A DNA stretch of 64,000 nucleotides, from NCBI GenBank assembly GCA_958298945.1, contig OY282606.1:76619622-76683621 (forward strand), read 5' to 3'. Positions 25,223 to 38,200 of this stretch are shown here, in pieces. Position 1 is the first letter of the stretch, and each line of letters starts with the position of its first letter. The position numbers were made by a program, and so were the translations under genes. The notes under the pieces are model-generated. The model worked only from the letters and a program-made list of their open reading frames with translations. It was not told the DNA's origin and did not search any database. Origin of the DNA: Atherix ibis (Eukaryota; Arthropoda; Insecta; Diptera; Athericidae).

Positions 25223-26482
25223 CCAGGTGTATAAGCTAAAATCCGCTGTTTTTTAGTCAAAAAAACACATGTTCTTTTCATAGAAAGCAAAAACAAATTT
25301 ATTCAAAGTACTTGCCCTCGCTAGCTACACATTTTTCCCATCTCTCGGGCAATTTGTTGATACCACGCCAAAAAAATCCTTCTCTTTCGAGGCAAACCAC
25401 TCATCAAGCCATTTTCGGACGTCTTCGTAAGAATCGAAGTGCTGCTCAGGGAGCGCGTGGCCCATCGACGATAACAGGTGGTAGTCGGAAGTGGCCACGT
25501 CTGGTGAATAAGCGGGGTGGGGTAGCACCTCCCAGTTGAGTGTCTCCAAGTAGTTTCGGACCATTTTTGACGTGTGCGATGGTGCGTTGTCGTGGAGGAA
25601 AATCAATTTGTCATGTCTTTGTTGATAATCCGTCGTTTTTTCACGCAGAGCACGGTGAAATTTGCTTAGTTGTTAGTGGTAGCGCTGGGCTTTGACAGTT
25701 TCACTAGATATCAACATCTCATAGTAGACGATACCCTGCTGATCCCACCAAACGCACAGCATCGTTTTCCGTTCGAAGCGATTTGGTCTTGGGGAAGATG
25801 TTGATGGTTGGCCGGGATCAACCCACGATTTCTTGCGTTTAGGTTTCTCGAAATATATCTACTTTTCATCGTCTGTCACAATCCGATGCAGGAACGACTT
25901 TCTTTTTTGTCCGGCGAGCAAGATTTCGCATGTGTTTTGGCGTCGCTCCATCTGCCTATTGTTCAATTCATGCGGCACCCATTTTCCAATCTTTTCAGTC
26001 TTCCCCATGGCATGCAGACGCATGGAAATGGCTGGTTGAGTAACACCCAATTGCTCCGCGAGTATTTTTTGCGATTGGGTATTGTATTCGTCCAAAAGAG
26101 CCTGCAATTGGTGGTCCTCAACCTTGCTAGGCCGATTTTCAAGCTTCTTGTCCCACAATTCAAAATTTCCGTCTTTGAACAGATGATACCAATCTTGGCA
26201 CATTGTTTCCGATAAAGCACTATCACCAGAGTCCTCCATAAGCATTCGATGCGATTTGGCGGCCGATTTCAGAACGTCCCGCATATGCTGTTTTTCTGGC
26301 ACAAAACTAGATATGATTACCAAAAAAAATGTATGTTGTTGTACGAAATTGCTGACAATGTGCACTGATTAATGTTGACAGATGTCAAACTCATAAAAAA
26401 AAGTATGGCGTGCCCGTGGTAGCTTAATACGCTTAATCACGCCATCTATGACCAAACAGCGGATTTAAGCTTATACACCTGG
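25223..26482 (-). mobile_element. Mos1-like mariner (mauritiana type, DD34D), nearly full length
   Basis: The ends ccaggtgtataagct on the left and its complement on the right form inverted repeats extending about 26 bases (through aaatccgctgttt). TA at 25221-25222 flanks the left; the right flank is tt, so one target copy has mutated. The transposase runs on the minus strand: SSFVPEKQHMRDVL, a short deletion, KSAAKSHRMLMEDSGDSA, QAL-LDEYNTQSQKILAEQLGV, KWVPHELNNRQMERRQNTCE, FLHRIV then DEK with the first Asp kept, WVDPGQPSTSSPR, LHDNAPSH (second Asp) and SPDVATSDYHL (third Asp, 34 residues later). Visible lesions are TAG in place of the Trp after DEK, a TAA near 25673, a one-base loss in a T run near 25371 that shifts the last 25 or so codons, and the N-terminal deletion. 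All three catalytic residues survive. Confidence 0.93.
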
Positions 26483-26574
26483 TTCATGTTGATTTTATTA
26501 AAAAATATAAGGGGTTTTTAATAAAGGTGATATGTTTTTAAATATTTAATAAATGTGATATGATTTCAAATTCT

Positions 26575-27400
26575 TTTAATGCAACTTTTCGTGCTTTTCT
26601 TCCATTTTGTGTTCGTCATATTCGGCCTAGTATGCTTGCTGTTTGTCGAACTGTAGAAAGTTTTAGACACAAGCTTTTTTATACAATGTTTGTGTGTCAG
26701 TAAGATAAAGATCCAGTGAAAGTGCACAGAATATGTCACTGCCACAATAACATGGCGTATTTTACTATTGGATTTGGCTTACATCCTTACAAAGAAAGTC
26801 GTTAGACTATCGCAAATATCGTGAATTTGCTGATTTTTCTCTGGGACAACTTAAAAATGATGCTAATTTTTCCAAGAAAATCATTTTCTCTGCATCGGTG
26901 AATAAACGAAATTGTCATTACTGGTCTAAAGCCAATCTACAAATTCAATTACATTCTGAAAATATGGTCATTTCGTGTGGTTTAAATCACAGTGGCATCA
27001 TCGGTTGCTGCCGATTTTTTTTTATGGCAGCAATTTTTTTTACAAATGCGGAAGCAGTTGCCATTGCTATAACTTCTTGTAGTCTAAATTTAAAGATATC
27101 GATTTAACGAATATGTGATTCAACAAGATGGCGCTATGTGCCACACAGCCCATGTCACAATCAATTAATTACGGAAAAAGTTTGGCGAGTCGATAATTTC
27201 AAGAAATTCAGATGCCCAATATACTTGAAGAAGTTGTGATTTAACACTTTTGGACTTCTTCCTGTCATTGGTCCAAGTCAACAAACCAGCATTGTATTTG
27301 TTCGAAAATTGGAACCATCGTTATTAATAATTCTATTAATTATACTTTAAAATGAAATAATAAATGATGTTCTGCCACATTCCATTTTTGCTTTATTAGA
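26575..27400 (+). pseudogene. DD41D transposase relic
   Basis: It follows the mariner right end by about 90 bases. Readable blocks are FADFSLGQLKNDANFSKKII, then FS joined directly to VNKRNCHYWSKANLQ (the DEAHFHL first catalytic block is deleted), a SGIIG block, IQQDGAMCHTAHVTI (second Asp codon 27127) and RSCDLTLLDFF (third Asp codon 27253), again exactly 41 residues apart, then a decayed tail to about 27400. Several in-frame stops. It shares upstream sequence with the copy at 38.6-40.1 kb and is of the same lineage. No inverted ends found. Confidence 0.8.
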
Positions 27401-27436
27401 AAGGCAAAGATCAATACTTACGAAATGTGCATTGAC

Positions 27437-27514
27437 TTTTTGGACTGGCCGGCACAATCTCGTAACTCGAATATCATAGAAAATATGCGAGGAATATTGA
27501 TGCATCAAATCTAA
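27437..27514 (+). pseudogene. Tc1-like (DD34E) transposase C-terminal scrap
   Basis: FLDWPAQSRNSNIIENMRGI followed by LMHQI and a stop matches the conserved Tc1 block around the third catalytic residue (DWP-x-QS-x-DLNPIEN-x-WG); the Glu in IIEN is kept. Only about 25 codons remain. Confidence 0.75.
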
Positions 27515-27519
27515 AAGGA

Positions 27520-29255
27520 TGGATCCTATTAAAAATAACGTAAAATAATATATAATTCAAATTTGTTTGTTCGAACTATTAATGAATGAATTGAAATAGT
27601 AAATTTTTTTTTATTTAATAAACTACTTTTTGTATGATAAAATATTTAAATTTTTAGTAGTGGACCCAAACAGTTGTTGTATAATCCGGCAACTATTTTT
27701 CAATAAATAAATTAGAGAAAAAAACTACGGGGTATCCATTCAATTCAGCTAAAACCAGATTTATCCTTTTACTTGTTCACCGTATTGGGTCGATGCCTAT
27801 AGTGAGTAGTGGAGATAGTATACACTGTAGCGCATCAATACACTGTAATCAAATCGAAATCAATATAATTAATTTTTAATTCATTTATTTGGAATGCGAA
27901 ATTTATAGTTTACGTTAGTAAGTAAGTTAATTTGAGATGTTGTTAAAATATTATTGGATTTAAAATTTAAAAAAAAAATTAAAATTAAATATAATAAAAT
28001 AAAATTTAAATACCAAATAAATTAAGTAATAATTAGTATTAAATAAAAAGAAGAAAAAATGCAATAATATCTATAATATAATAAATAAATAATAATAAAA
28101 ATTATTATAAAATAATTTATTTCGTTTTGGTTGCTGTGAAAAATTTTTTTTTAATTTTAAATAATGATTGCATTTAAGTCTGGGGAGCAATCATTATATT
28201 CATAAAAAAATGTTTGCATCAGTACAATATCTAACAACAAAAATATACATGAAAGTGTTAGTGGTTCGAAATCATTGTCACTTCCCGTCAATAATAACCT
28301 TTCAGCTAAATCATCGAATTTTATTTTCTATAAAATATAAAACAAATTATGCTGCAATTGTTGGGCTGTTTTTTAGGGTTAATAGGCTGTAGAGAAGGGG
28401 TTATTTTAATGGCTAGGACAAAAGGGATTTGTGATCGATTATTGTGGTAGCAGGAAGTAATATAGATTTATTTCTTCTTTAAGAGAATTCTGAATGCTAG
28501 GTACGCAAAATTTTTTCTAAACACCAAATATTAACATTAATCGTGATACCTGGATTTGTCTTTAAATTTCAGCAATAGTTAATTATAAATATTAAATATA
28601 AATTAAATATTATAATAACAAACGGTTTGAAAAGGAAAGCCAATTTTAATTTCAGCAGTTATTGAAAGAATGTAAAAGAACAGATCGTTGTTATTGTATT
28701 TAATAATTTTTCGCTTCTTACCTTTTCTTTCAGGAAAATATTAACATAGAATTTTTGAAAGAATTTTGACTATCCGATAGAAAAAAATATTTTTCTTTTT
28801 TAAATCCTAATAAATTTATATAAATTGAAGTGTGTACATACAACTTCCTCGTTCAAATGATAAAAATGTTAGAACTTATAAAAATTGTAGAGAAGAGAAA
28901 TAATAAAATGAAACTATTGAAATTTGTGAACAAGAAACATTGCGAACGAGTTGAAAAATCATATAAAACTGGTCATGGCTGCACGTGAGATACGGCTATC
29001 AACCGGAAGTTACCATCATAAGCATAGAAATGTTGAAAACGTGATGCTACGTATACCCACCCACAACAAATCTATTCTCACAATAAAGTGTTCAGTATAG
29101 TACCAACGAAGGAATTTTTTTTTTCGTCACACACAATTTTATTTGTGATTCTCTAAAAGTTATCGTCTGCTTTGTTTGTGTGAATTATCCCTAGCCAAAG
29201 AAAAAAAAGAAAAAAAATGCCTAATACAACAATAGTTCAAGTTGAAGTTTGAAAA
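27520..29255. other. Unassigned; very AT-rich at 27950-28140
   Basis: Low-complexity A/T repeats of the aaataa/taatt kind at about 27950-28140. No gene recognised. Confidence 0.4.
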
Positions 29256-29263
29256 TATTCATG

Positions 29264-29341
29264 CATAAATGTGGTTAGATCACATCAGATCAGTTTCAGT
29301 ATAATTCAGTTAGTTTTTGTGATAAGCTAGTAACATGTCGG
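29264..29341 (+). promoter_or_regulatory. Candidate core promoter and very short first exon
   Basis: CATAAAT at 29264-29270 is followed 26 bases later by TCAGTT (29290), the arthropod initiator consensus, then a short leader and ATG at 29335. Only ATGTCGG precedes the donor-like GTAAAAG at 29342. Insect genes, cuticle protein genes among them, often have exactly this layout: TATA, TCAGT initiator, first exon coding a few residues. I could not find a matching second exon downstream, so this may be coincidental. Confidence 0.2.
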
Positions 29342-29344
29342 GTA

Positions 29345-30480
29345 AAAGCCATCTGATTCTATAATCCTACAATATAATTCTATATATTTTTAGATTCTAG
29401 CAGTTTTATTATTTGGGCTCTGAGCATAAAAAGTCTATGAATAGGATTAACCATCAGTACTGAAAGGCTGTGAATTCCTAGTTTACCAATAAAGAAAGCA
29501 ATAGCTTGAAAATATTTTTGATGCACTCCAGCTACGGAGAATAAGTATTACATTGTATGCCTGCGATCCATCGCTCACCTAGAACCTCTGTATTCTTCAT
29601 GATAAAGGAATAATAGCTACGCGGAGCACATATGGTAATTTTGGAGATGTAAACATTTAATCCGAAGGAGTTATTGTAGTCAAAACATACTATACGACCA
29701 CGCATACACTTACCTGATAGTAAGACTCCTAAGGTATTTTATCGTATTTATTTTTTAAACTGCTACTGCACCATCATAGTACTAGTAATAGTACTGTCAC
29801 TGTAGTATCGTTGCTTCCCTTGAAGTCTAAGTGCCTCAGTGTCTAGTTGGATAGATTGTAGAGGGCACTAAATAGATTGAAGAAGATTGGAGATCGCATC
29901 AACCCAACATTAGAATAACATACCTAACTCCCGTCGGTATTGCTAAGCGATACCAGATGAAGTAAAGGACAACAATTTAACTAGAATATTTATTTACGGC
30001 GGCGGCATTATTTTTCATTTATTTACTTTTAAACAACAATTCAAACAAATAAATTCACCTTTGATAATGCAACACCCTTAATTAGGCAATTGTTCGTAGA
30101 GGGTAGAAAACAGTTGTTAAAATATTATTTCATTTTATTTTCTTTATTTATGTATTAATGGTTTCTGAAAGAAAAAAAAATCATTTTTGAAATTGTATTG
30201 TACATTTTTTTATATTTAAGTGGAAAAACAAATGGTAAGTCACTAGTAGTATGGCCGAACCAAAGATGACTTTACCGTCATCTTGATATTTTTTGTATCG
30301 ATTCGTTTGAAGTACAATTAAATTAAATGAATAATAATATTCTCAAAGGTAAAAATCAGCCCTCTTTACAAAAAAATATCTTTCTTTCCATTGAGGTGTT
30401 TTTATCTTGATAAAATATCCTCCATATTACTCCGAGTGTCTGAACCTCTTTTCCTGATCCTAACTAATGGAAATGTTCTC
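29345..30480. other. Unassigned
   Basis: No recognised feature. An ATG followed directly by GTAAGTC at about 30234 resembles another start-donor junction but stands alone. Confidence 0.3.
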
Positions 30481-30488
30481 TGGAGCAG

Positions 30489-30695
30489 TTGGACGAATTC
30501 AATGATTATTTACTATTTTTCACGGATGCTGCCATCGACGATAATACGAGTATAATATCTTTTGCCATCATTGAGTTAGATGGCTTGCACAACCATGAAC
30601 CCCATTATAAAATCTCCCCTAACAGTAAATGGTCTTTACTGAGAGCCACGCAGACTTGGGTTCAATTAAAAATATTGGACATAACCTTTAGGTAA
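30489..30695 (+). pseudogene. Possible RNase H-like fragment of a retroelement
   Basis: The start of this 68-codon frame, LLFFTDAAIDDNTSIISFAI, resembles the first strand of LINE or retroelement RNase H domains (hydrophobic run, T-D-A/G, then an alternating hydrophobic strand). The rest is not recognisable. Weak call. Confidence 0.2.
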
Positions 30696-31309
30696 CGTAG
30701 GAATTTTGCAAAATGAGCCATCTGATCAGATAGCGGAGGAAACTTTGCGTCACTCGGTAAACATGCGGAATTTCTTTGTTTGTTTGGAAGATCCCTTAGA
30801 CATGTTCCAGAGGCGACTTCATAGTTCCATCACCGTGAGGCCATTTGGCGACTTCATAGTACGTGTTGGAAGCTATCTGAATAACACTGGTCTGTGGTTA
30901 GTAGTATAAAATATTGATTATTTTGTTATATTTTGTGGAGCAGATTAGTATGTTGTAGAAGTTTAAATAGGAGACTAGGAAAAAAGTTGTTGGATTCAGG
31001 AGGTCCGCAATGGGAGGAATCCTCCTCGCGTAGTAGTTCTTGGTTATGTAGCTTTTATTTAGAATATGGATGATAGTGAAATAAGTGCCATAAGATTGGC
31101 ATATGAGACGATTGGTATTGCCAAAAAACAAGTTATGAATGAGAGCAGGAATTCTAATCCGGATTCGAAGGAGCTGACGCACCCAGAATTTTGGTATGGA
31201 TGTTGAACAAAAATATGTCGCTAATGGTTCAATCCTCGGGTCTACGGATGGCTAATGGTGTTAGTTGCCATTCTGCTAGTAGGCAAGGCAGATTGGGAAT
31301 GACTGGGAT

Positions 31310-31440
31310 CACTGGTCGATGGAGTACTTCTCCAGCCAACTTATTAGCACTTTCATTACTCAAAATTTCCACATTCCCCGGCATCAGAGGTAATTCTGCA
31401 CTTCTATTGCTAAGTAGGTTATAACGAATTGTGTTAAGTA
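31310..31440 (-). pseudogene. RNase H C-terminal fragment of a LINE
   Basis: On the minus strand the peptide MPGNVEILSNESANKLAGEV fits the conserved LINE RNase H block W-V-P-G-H-x-G-I-x-G-N-E-x-A-D-E-L-A, with His and Asp positions changed (GN for GH, AN for AD). The flanks are too decayed to name the clade. Confidence 0.4.
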
Positions 31441-31449
31441 CTGGGTCAC

Positions 31450-32060
31450 TCGATTATAAATGGCTCTAAAAATAATAGCACTCCGTTGGCTGCGAATATT
31501 GGTCGCGATTTAATTACCATTTTAATAGACGATAGCTCTCCTTAAAATGGAGCTGCCCATTAGATTCCGCAAAATAGTAGGCGGGTGATGCGGAATTTAT
31601 ATTTTGCATTGAACGAATCCATGAAATTGTGCATAAGATTTTTGGGTGGTTTTCAGGCTACTGGCAACACTATCATCAAAAAAACTTCAAGGTTCGGCCA
31701 AGTCTCCACGGGTAATGGAAGAGACGGGCCGCTAATTTGTGCCTCTCTCCTTTTCTCCTATGGAGAAGTTAACACCTTTAGGTGTCTTCATTTACCCCCT
31801 AGTAACCAGGAATGATTTTTCACAAACTTCGAACCTTTCCACTGTCTACATATAAAGCTAGCGGCAAGTATGTCGAGCGAAGCAAGGTGTTCTCTGAGTA
31901 TGGTCGTAACTAGCCATGCAACTGTTGATATTTACTTTCATAAAAATTCTAAATTTTTAAACCATCCTTTTTTCAACAAACACCCAGGGAATAATTTCAC
32001 ATATTACCATAAACACACCATAAAAAAGGTTTTTTTTTTAGAAATATAGGCCAACCTTTA
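31450..32060. other. Unassigned, somewhat less AT-rich
   Basis: Open frames at 31585-31815 (plus) and the opposite strand have protein-like composition but no recognised motif. Likely retroelement debris given the RNase H fragment beside it, but this is inference. Confidence 0.25.
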
Positions 32061-32063
32061 ATT

Positions 32064-32119
32064 AATCAGCCTACTCGACAACCATACCTAAATTTTTGGC
32101 ATGGAAACTACTCAGAACT
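32064..32119 (+). repeat. Second copy of the Gln/Pro-rich segment
   Basis: Matches 24-79 in sequence and frame (NQPTRQPYLNFWHGNYSE). Confidence 0.3.
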
Positions 32120-32421
32120 CACTCTCGCTAATCTTCTAACGTAATGTTACCTTAATCGAAATTCATTTGCTAATGAGAATTAATACTCTTGACGCACAAC
32201 GAAATTTTTGTTAGATGTTATTTTTACTAAAATTTGTTTCGATTTGGCAAATTTAATCTCTGGCGACATTTGTTATCTCCAGATTTTTACTATCGCTCAA
32301 CAAAAATGGTACTGCATAATCAGACAAATCTTCCGCTATTGTAATTCTACATTTTAAAAAAAGAACTAAAATTTGCTTTTTTTTAAGATGAAGTATTTTC
32401 ACTTTGAGCAAAGTTTATGCA

Positions 32422-33638
32422 CAAGGTTAATGGACCCATCAGGCTATAATTTTAATATGTTTCGTCTGACAGCTGTCATACAGCACATTTATGAAACTTA
32501 AGACAAGGTAAATTTTTGCCATGGAGCATTACACGCCACCGGAACGCGCTGAAATTGTTTAGCTGTACATTCAGAATAATTTTTCAATTGTAAAAACTCT
32601 ACGTGCATGGAGAAAAAAAAACAAAGTGGAAAGTGCGCCGTCAAAGAACACAACAAAGAGTTTATACAAGAGATTTGTGTCTTCTGGTACTGTCCCTAAT
32701 CCCAGGCGTCCAGAATAAAAGCGACCGAGGCGATCCGATAATAGACCAGTGTTGAGAGGTTTTCGAGAACATCATTTCACGACGTTCTACGCAGTGCGTA
32801 TTAATTTTAAGAAATTCACGCACAAATCTCAATTGACTAAGTGACTATTGCCAGCCGATAAGACCCGTCGCTTGGAATATTGAAATTTCGACGTTTGAAT
32901 GGCCGAGAATGTGGAGGATTTTTGACAAAAAATTATCATGTGTGATAAACGGAATCGTAAACAAACAAAATTGTTAGTCCTACGGGACTAAAAAGGCTCA
33001 ACTTATTGAAGATTCACCTCATCATGACCAAAAATAAACTGGGTGATGTTGATATATGTGCTGATATGGTCATCTGGCCGTTCTTTTTTGAAGTTGAACG
33101 TGGTCAAGCCACAACCATCAACCGGGAGCATTATCGCGCTATAATAACCGGTTTTTTTATAGCAACTATTCATGAAAATGGTATAGATCACTTCTGGTTT
33201 CAACCGAATGGCGCTCCACCCAACAAAGCTCGAAACATAATCGATTTTTTTATGCCATTATTTTCCTATACAGGAAAAAATTATGATTTTAACTAGCCTC
33301 AGCGTTTGCTTGATTTGACGCCGCCGTATTTTTTCTTGTAGGACTACTTGAAGTTAAAGGTTAAAGGAATTTAGATAAATTAAAGGCTAACATCCGCCAG
33401 GAAATAGCAGTCATATCGACTGAAACACTTGGAAATGTGATGGAAAATGCCAAAAAAACCGGGCACATTATGCCATTCGAGGTCAGGGCAACCACTTTCG
33501 TAATTTCATATTTAAAAAGTGATCATAACAAATTTTCTTGAACCAAATTATATGAGTTTTTAATTGAACAGCAAAAAATGTTATATTAAGAATTTTTTTT
33601 CCAGAAACAAATAAGTTCATCTAATATGACTCATCCCT
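32422..33638 (+). mobile_element. DD41D transposon, same lineage as the 20.5-kb copy
   Basis: The right end (complement reads agggatgagtcatattagat) and the TA at 33639-33640 match the right end of the 20.5-kb element; the left end caaggt is followed by a short deletion inside the inverted repeat. The transposase starts at 32521 (MEHYTPPERAEIV, then a stop), followed by LYIQNNFSIVKTLRAWRKKN, PSKNTTKSLYKRFVSSGTV, IIMCD joined out of frame to NGIVNKQNC (EAHFHL deleted), and a clean open frame at 33006-33296 carrying WPFFFEVERGQATTINREHY, IHENGIDHFWFQ and PNGAPPNKARN. The second catalytic Asp is Asn (QPNGA instead of QQDGA) and the third is Tyr (LTPPYFF). Dead by several independent criteria. Confidence 0.88.
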
Positions 33639-33649
33639 TATTAATTTTG

Positions 33650-35295
33650 GCAGGATTGTTTTACTCAAATACGATCAAATTAAATTGATTATTCCAAGGC
33701 TTTGAAGACCAACAGAGTATTCAAGATAACATTAAATATTGCACAACAAAAAACGTTGCATCGTGACTGAGACACCGACAATTTCTAACACTAGGTAACA
33801 CTTCTTCGTTGATGGTTTCTTAAAGAACATCATCATCACTTTGAAAGCTGCAATATATTAACAAGACAATTTAAAAAGAGTTAAATTTTGCCATTTTATG
33901 TTTAATAAAAAAATAGTTGAAAATAATTTAAATATTAAATACAAGAAAATCTCAATTCTGAATATTATCAAATTAAAATACGAATTGTGATAAAAATTTT
34001 AGACTCCAGAAATATAAAAATATCTATTCCCGTCGGTTGGAGAGTTCTATATCGTTTGGTGTTGCCTGTCCATCAATTTAGTTTTGGTTACTTGGAATCT
34101 TAGATTATATTATGGCCATCATACTTTGATGACTATCAAACTTTAGATATTGTACTGCAGTCTTATAGGAGTCCACTTTCAATTCCAAGTAGTCTTTGTA
34201 ATCATCAAGTTGCGCAAAACAGGTAGCAGCCAACTCCAAACTAATTTTGACCAGCGAGAAGTTATTTTAATACACCGCAGTACGTGACATGAATCGACAA
34301 TAGCTACGACATTTTTCTTTTAGCTCATATTCAATCTTGGTATTCTGTTGTCATTTTATTGGAAGTATTTTAGCTTTTCTACCTAAACAATATCGCGAAA
34401 TGGTCTTTCTTTAAGCACCAACTCTATTAATTCTGCAAATTTTCTTTTTCTAGCTTCATTCAAATTGTTCAGTCTACTCGTATTTAAAATTTTATCAGCG
34501 TAATCGCATTTCGTTTAAACTAACTATGAAAATAGATTTTTTTGTTATATTTTATTTTATTTCGTCTTTTGAAAAATGCACCACACCACACCGATTGATC
34601 GATAATAAATCGAAATTAGGGCAAAGGTATGCATTTTCCTGTGTATTTTTTTTTTTTTTGAATTGCTGTTTTTGTATTGCTTTTTTTTTTGGAAAGAATG
34701 ATAAACGGTATTTGCATGATAGCGGATTTATAAGAATTTTTCTCTTTTTCAATTGAATTAAAAATTGAAAAATTTACTAATAAACAAAAATATATTCGCT
34801 GGTGTTAAGTCGGTATTTTTGGAATTATTTTTGGGTGTAAAGACAGGCTTTTATTGGAAACTGATTTGAATAAATTGAACTTTTCATTAAAAGGTTAACA
34901 TGATCATTAATATTAACATTAAAATAAAATTTAAATAGAGTTCAGCTCAAGAAGCTCATCTCTTTCGATTCTATAAGATATTAGCCTATTCAATTGCCAA
35001 TTATTCTCAACTTCTGGAAGACAGGAAATACTGCAGAATTGGACTAATTTTCGATTTCATACTTAGGATGGCTATGGCTTATTCAAGTAATTATTAACGT
35101 AATGAAAGCTAGCCAAAATCGAAAATTTGATATTGTATTTTATTGACATCTTCCTCCAATCGAAATGGTTCAAATTTAGTACTTCTTCTTATAATCTCTT
35201 ATAATTACAGGAAGTATAATTTTTGCTTAATATAAATAGAATTTAATAAAATCAAAAAGAAAGGATACTAAAATTTTAAATGCACTTTGATTTAG
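33650..35295. other. Unassigned AT-rich stretch
   Basis: Nothing recognisable. Open frames at 34526-34756 are translations of T-rich low-complexity DNA. Confidence 0.35.
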
Positions 35296-35299
35296 ATTT

Positions 35300-38200
35300 C
35301 ATGTGATTAACAGTTTTGGTATTCAGCGTATACCAGAGTACCGGTGTATGTAAAGTGAAGGATATCAGAAAATTTCATCATGAATATTAATGAAGAAATT
35401 TCAAAATAAACTGAATGAAATTTTCCCACATTTTCCAAACTTCCTCTATCCACAACAAAATGTGACCAAAAGTGTCCGCCGAACGGATTCATTCATTCTT
35501 CTGTGTTCGGTGTGGTTGAAAGATCGAAGGTACCGCCACTTATAACTTGTGATCATTGGTTGTGGGTAAAATATCCCCAAAAAATGACTGAACAACTCCT
35601 GCTTAACTGAAATTTGACCATTACCGAAAAATGTAAGTTTTCCCACAGTTCTGACGGCGAGTGATTTTATTTGAGACCCTAGCTACTTTGGAGTTCTAAT
35701 CCAAGAGTAGTTGACATGTTCGATTACATGGCCGGATTATGTGAGAATTCTATGAAATTACTTAACACACTAGCAATGGTAATAAAAAACAATTACTTTT
35801 GGCCATCATACACCGACTTAGACAGTTTAAATAGGAACGTGCACTGAACGCTGCCGAAGCGAAAGAAACTTTAGCCTCAAACAAAATCGCCAGCAAACGA
35901 ATTTGATGAAAAAAGCTACAGGAACGGGAACACTCTATTGGCCACGTCTTAGACAAAATTGGTGACAAAAGTTACGATCGTAGTAGTAGTTTAGCTGTCC
36001 CTCCATGATGGGGACACAGTAACGAACATTCAATGGTGAATTGACAAGGGTAGACGGCAGAAACTTTTCACAGCCAAAATCACTCAAATTATTACAGCAA
36101 ATCCCCCGTACCCAGAAAACCATTCAGAGTCAGTTGACGATTGAGAACCGTATATAAAAATAAATAAAAATTTGATAAGTAATTGATATTCCAGCCATAA
36201 TGTCATCCAGGTTCATCACGTACTTTTTTGAGTATCGCTTTGGTCTTTCCATGTCTTCCATTATTTCGTTTCATGGCTTTTTTCTGCATCACATTTTGTT
36301 TATTGTTCAGTTCACTTTTTACCTTTCAGTCTACCTCTGCTGACCAAACGTTTATACCTGTTAGCGGAGTGCGGAGTTTTTTATTAGACTTTTTTTCAGA
36401 CTCCATGAAAACCAATACGAATGCGATTTGTTAATACTTAGTAACTTTGTTGCCCGATTCCAAGTAGGCTATTCTCTTCGAATATTTCGTACACAGTTGT
36501 ACGTGAATATATCATTAAATGCCGCATTGGAATTCAACTATGTCTCTTACAATAGGAGCAAGGTAGAGCCGGTACCATCGTAAAAGCGTTGCCGGGCAGC
36601 AAATCAACACCCCACAGAGAATTGGCTTAATAGGCAACTGCTATCAGAATATTTACTGGCCAATCAATTGACCAATCCATCAAAAAATCGGTTTTAGTAG
36701 AGAAACATCAGTCGCTGGATTGATTCGCCCTTCTACGATGAGCTCAATGGAGCAGGAAGTGTTTTTTTAAATGAATCCCGGCCGTACATGAGGTCAAAGT
36801 AAACTCTGTAATTCGTGTTCATGATCGAATCCATTATGAAAATGGTGAAGATGGAGATGGCAAGTATCGGTCTTGGCGGCATTTTTTATCGGCGTTGGTC
36901 TCATAACAAAATAGACTAAAATTTAATTGTTCTTATTTTCATAAAACCCCAGATCCTTTATGTTATTTCGGCAAAACTCTTTGAGCGCAATTTATTTGAG
37001 TTCCTTCTGAAAAGATCACTGCACTACGAGTATAGTCAGATGTACAAATGTTGAATTATCGGCGAACTCAACGGAAAAGTGGTGAATTTCATTAAAAAAG
37101 AAGTACAGAAAGTTAAAAAATTTTGAATCAAAAATACTCCTCCACCGAAAATCAAAAAACACGCGATGTGAAATCGCTGCAATATCATCGGTGACACGTT
37201 TTGAGACAGAAAAACTCGAGCGTACTTGAAGTCAATGCCGCAATCCCGGTTACAGTGTAACGTACTCGTCTGTAAATGAATATCGGTATCAGCCTTAGTA
37301 AAGCGACAAGGCGGCGTAGGAGACCTTAAGACATACTCGGCAGACAAAGATTTTTACGTGTGATTTTGGCATTGTCCTCAAAGAGCAGACAAATGGACAG
37401 ATGGACAGGGGCTACCGGTGAAACGTTGTCAGCAGAATGTTGGAGTATTGCGATTAAAGGTGATAAACACGATCAGATGCAAAGCCAGAAGGGGTGGAAA
37501 AATAGAGGTGGCAATGGTGATAGTACAAATAGTGCGAGGTTGTGACAATAAAAATAAGATAAAATGGTACCGACGAACACTTATAAGATATCAGGAGTCG
37601 CAAATACGCCAACGCAACATAGCATAGTTTATGCGGACTCAAATTATGAAATCAACAACTTCTATTAGTGGCCAAACATTGGAGAAACAACACAAAAAAT
37701 TGACTTTTTCCATGTTCACTTACTGGCGAGTTTAGTAAAACGTGTAAGGTAAAATTTTAACGCTGAAATACTAAATTCTTTTACCAAACGATTAGTTTTC
37801 TGCACTTGCAACAATAATAGATGATCTGGTCTTGACGCGACGTTCTGTAAGGTAATTTGCTAAACTTTGTGTAAAACCCGACACTGGCATTATCACCATT
37901 ACCATCGGTACTCCAGAATAGACCATATACTCACATAGTACCGCCACAGAATAGCACAAATGGTACCAGACGACACCGAAACCGTATAGAAATCGTTGAT
38001 ATTCCGAGTGCAATTCAGTCTGGTAGTTAGAGTAAATTAGGGTCATTTGGTGAAAATTTTTGAATTTTAAATTTCTGAATTAGAGACGGAAGTCATTCGC
38101 AATAACACACGTCGTCGTCCGTAACTAATCCCATCGTGGACATTTAGTCGTAACGTACACATATCCACACCAATACACGTATCTCTATAAATTCACGTAA

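Noticed and set aside
25312..26226. Plus-strand open frames up to 135 codons and a second minus-strand frame over the Mos1-like mariner
   Set aside because: They are antisense or out-of-frame shadows of the transposase read on the minus strand.
30225..30245. acaaATG directly followed by GTAAGTC
   Set aside because: A start codon at a donor without promoter elements or a partner exon is too weak to list as a gene.
34526..34756. Opposed Phe/Lys-rich open frames
   Set aside because: Produced by poly-T/poly-A low complexity.
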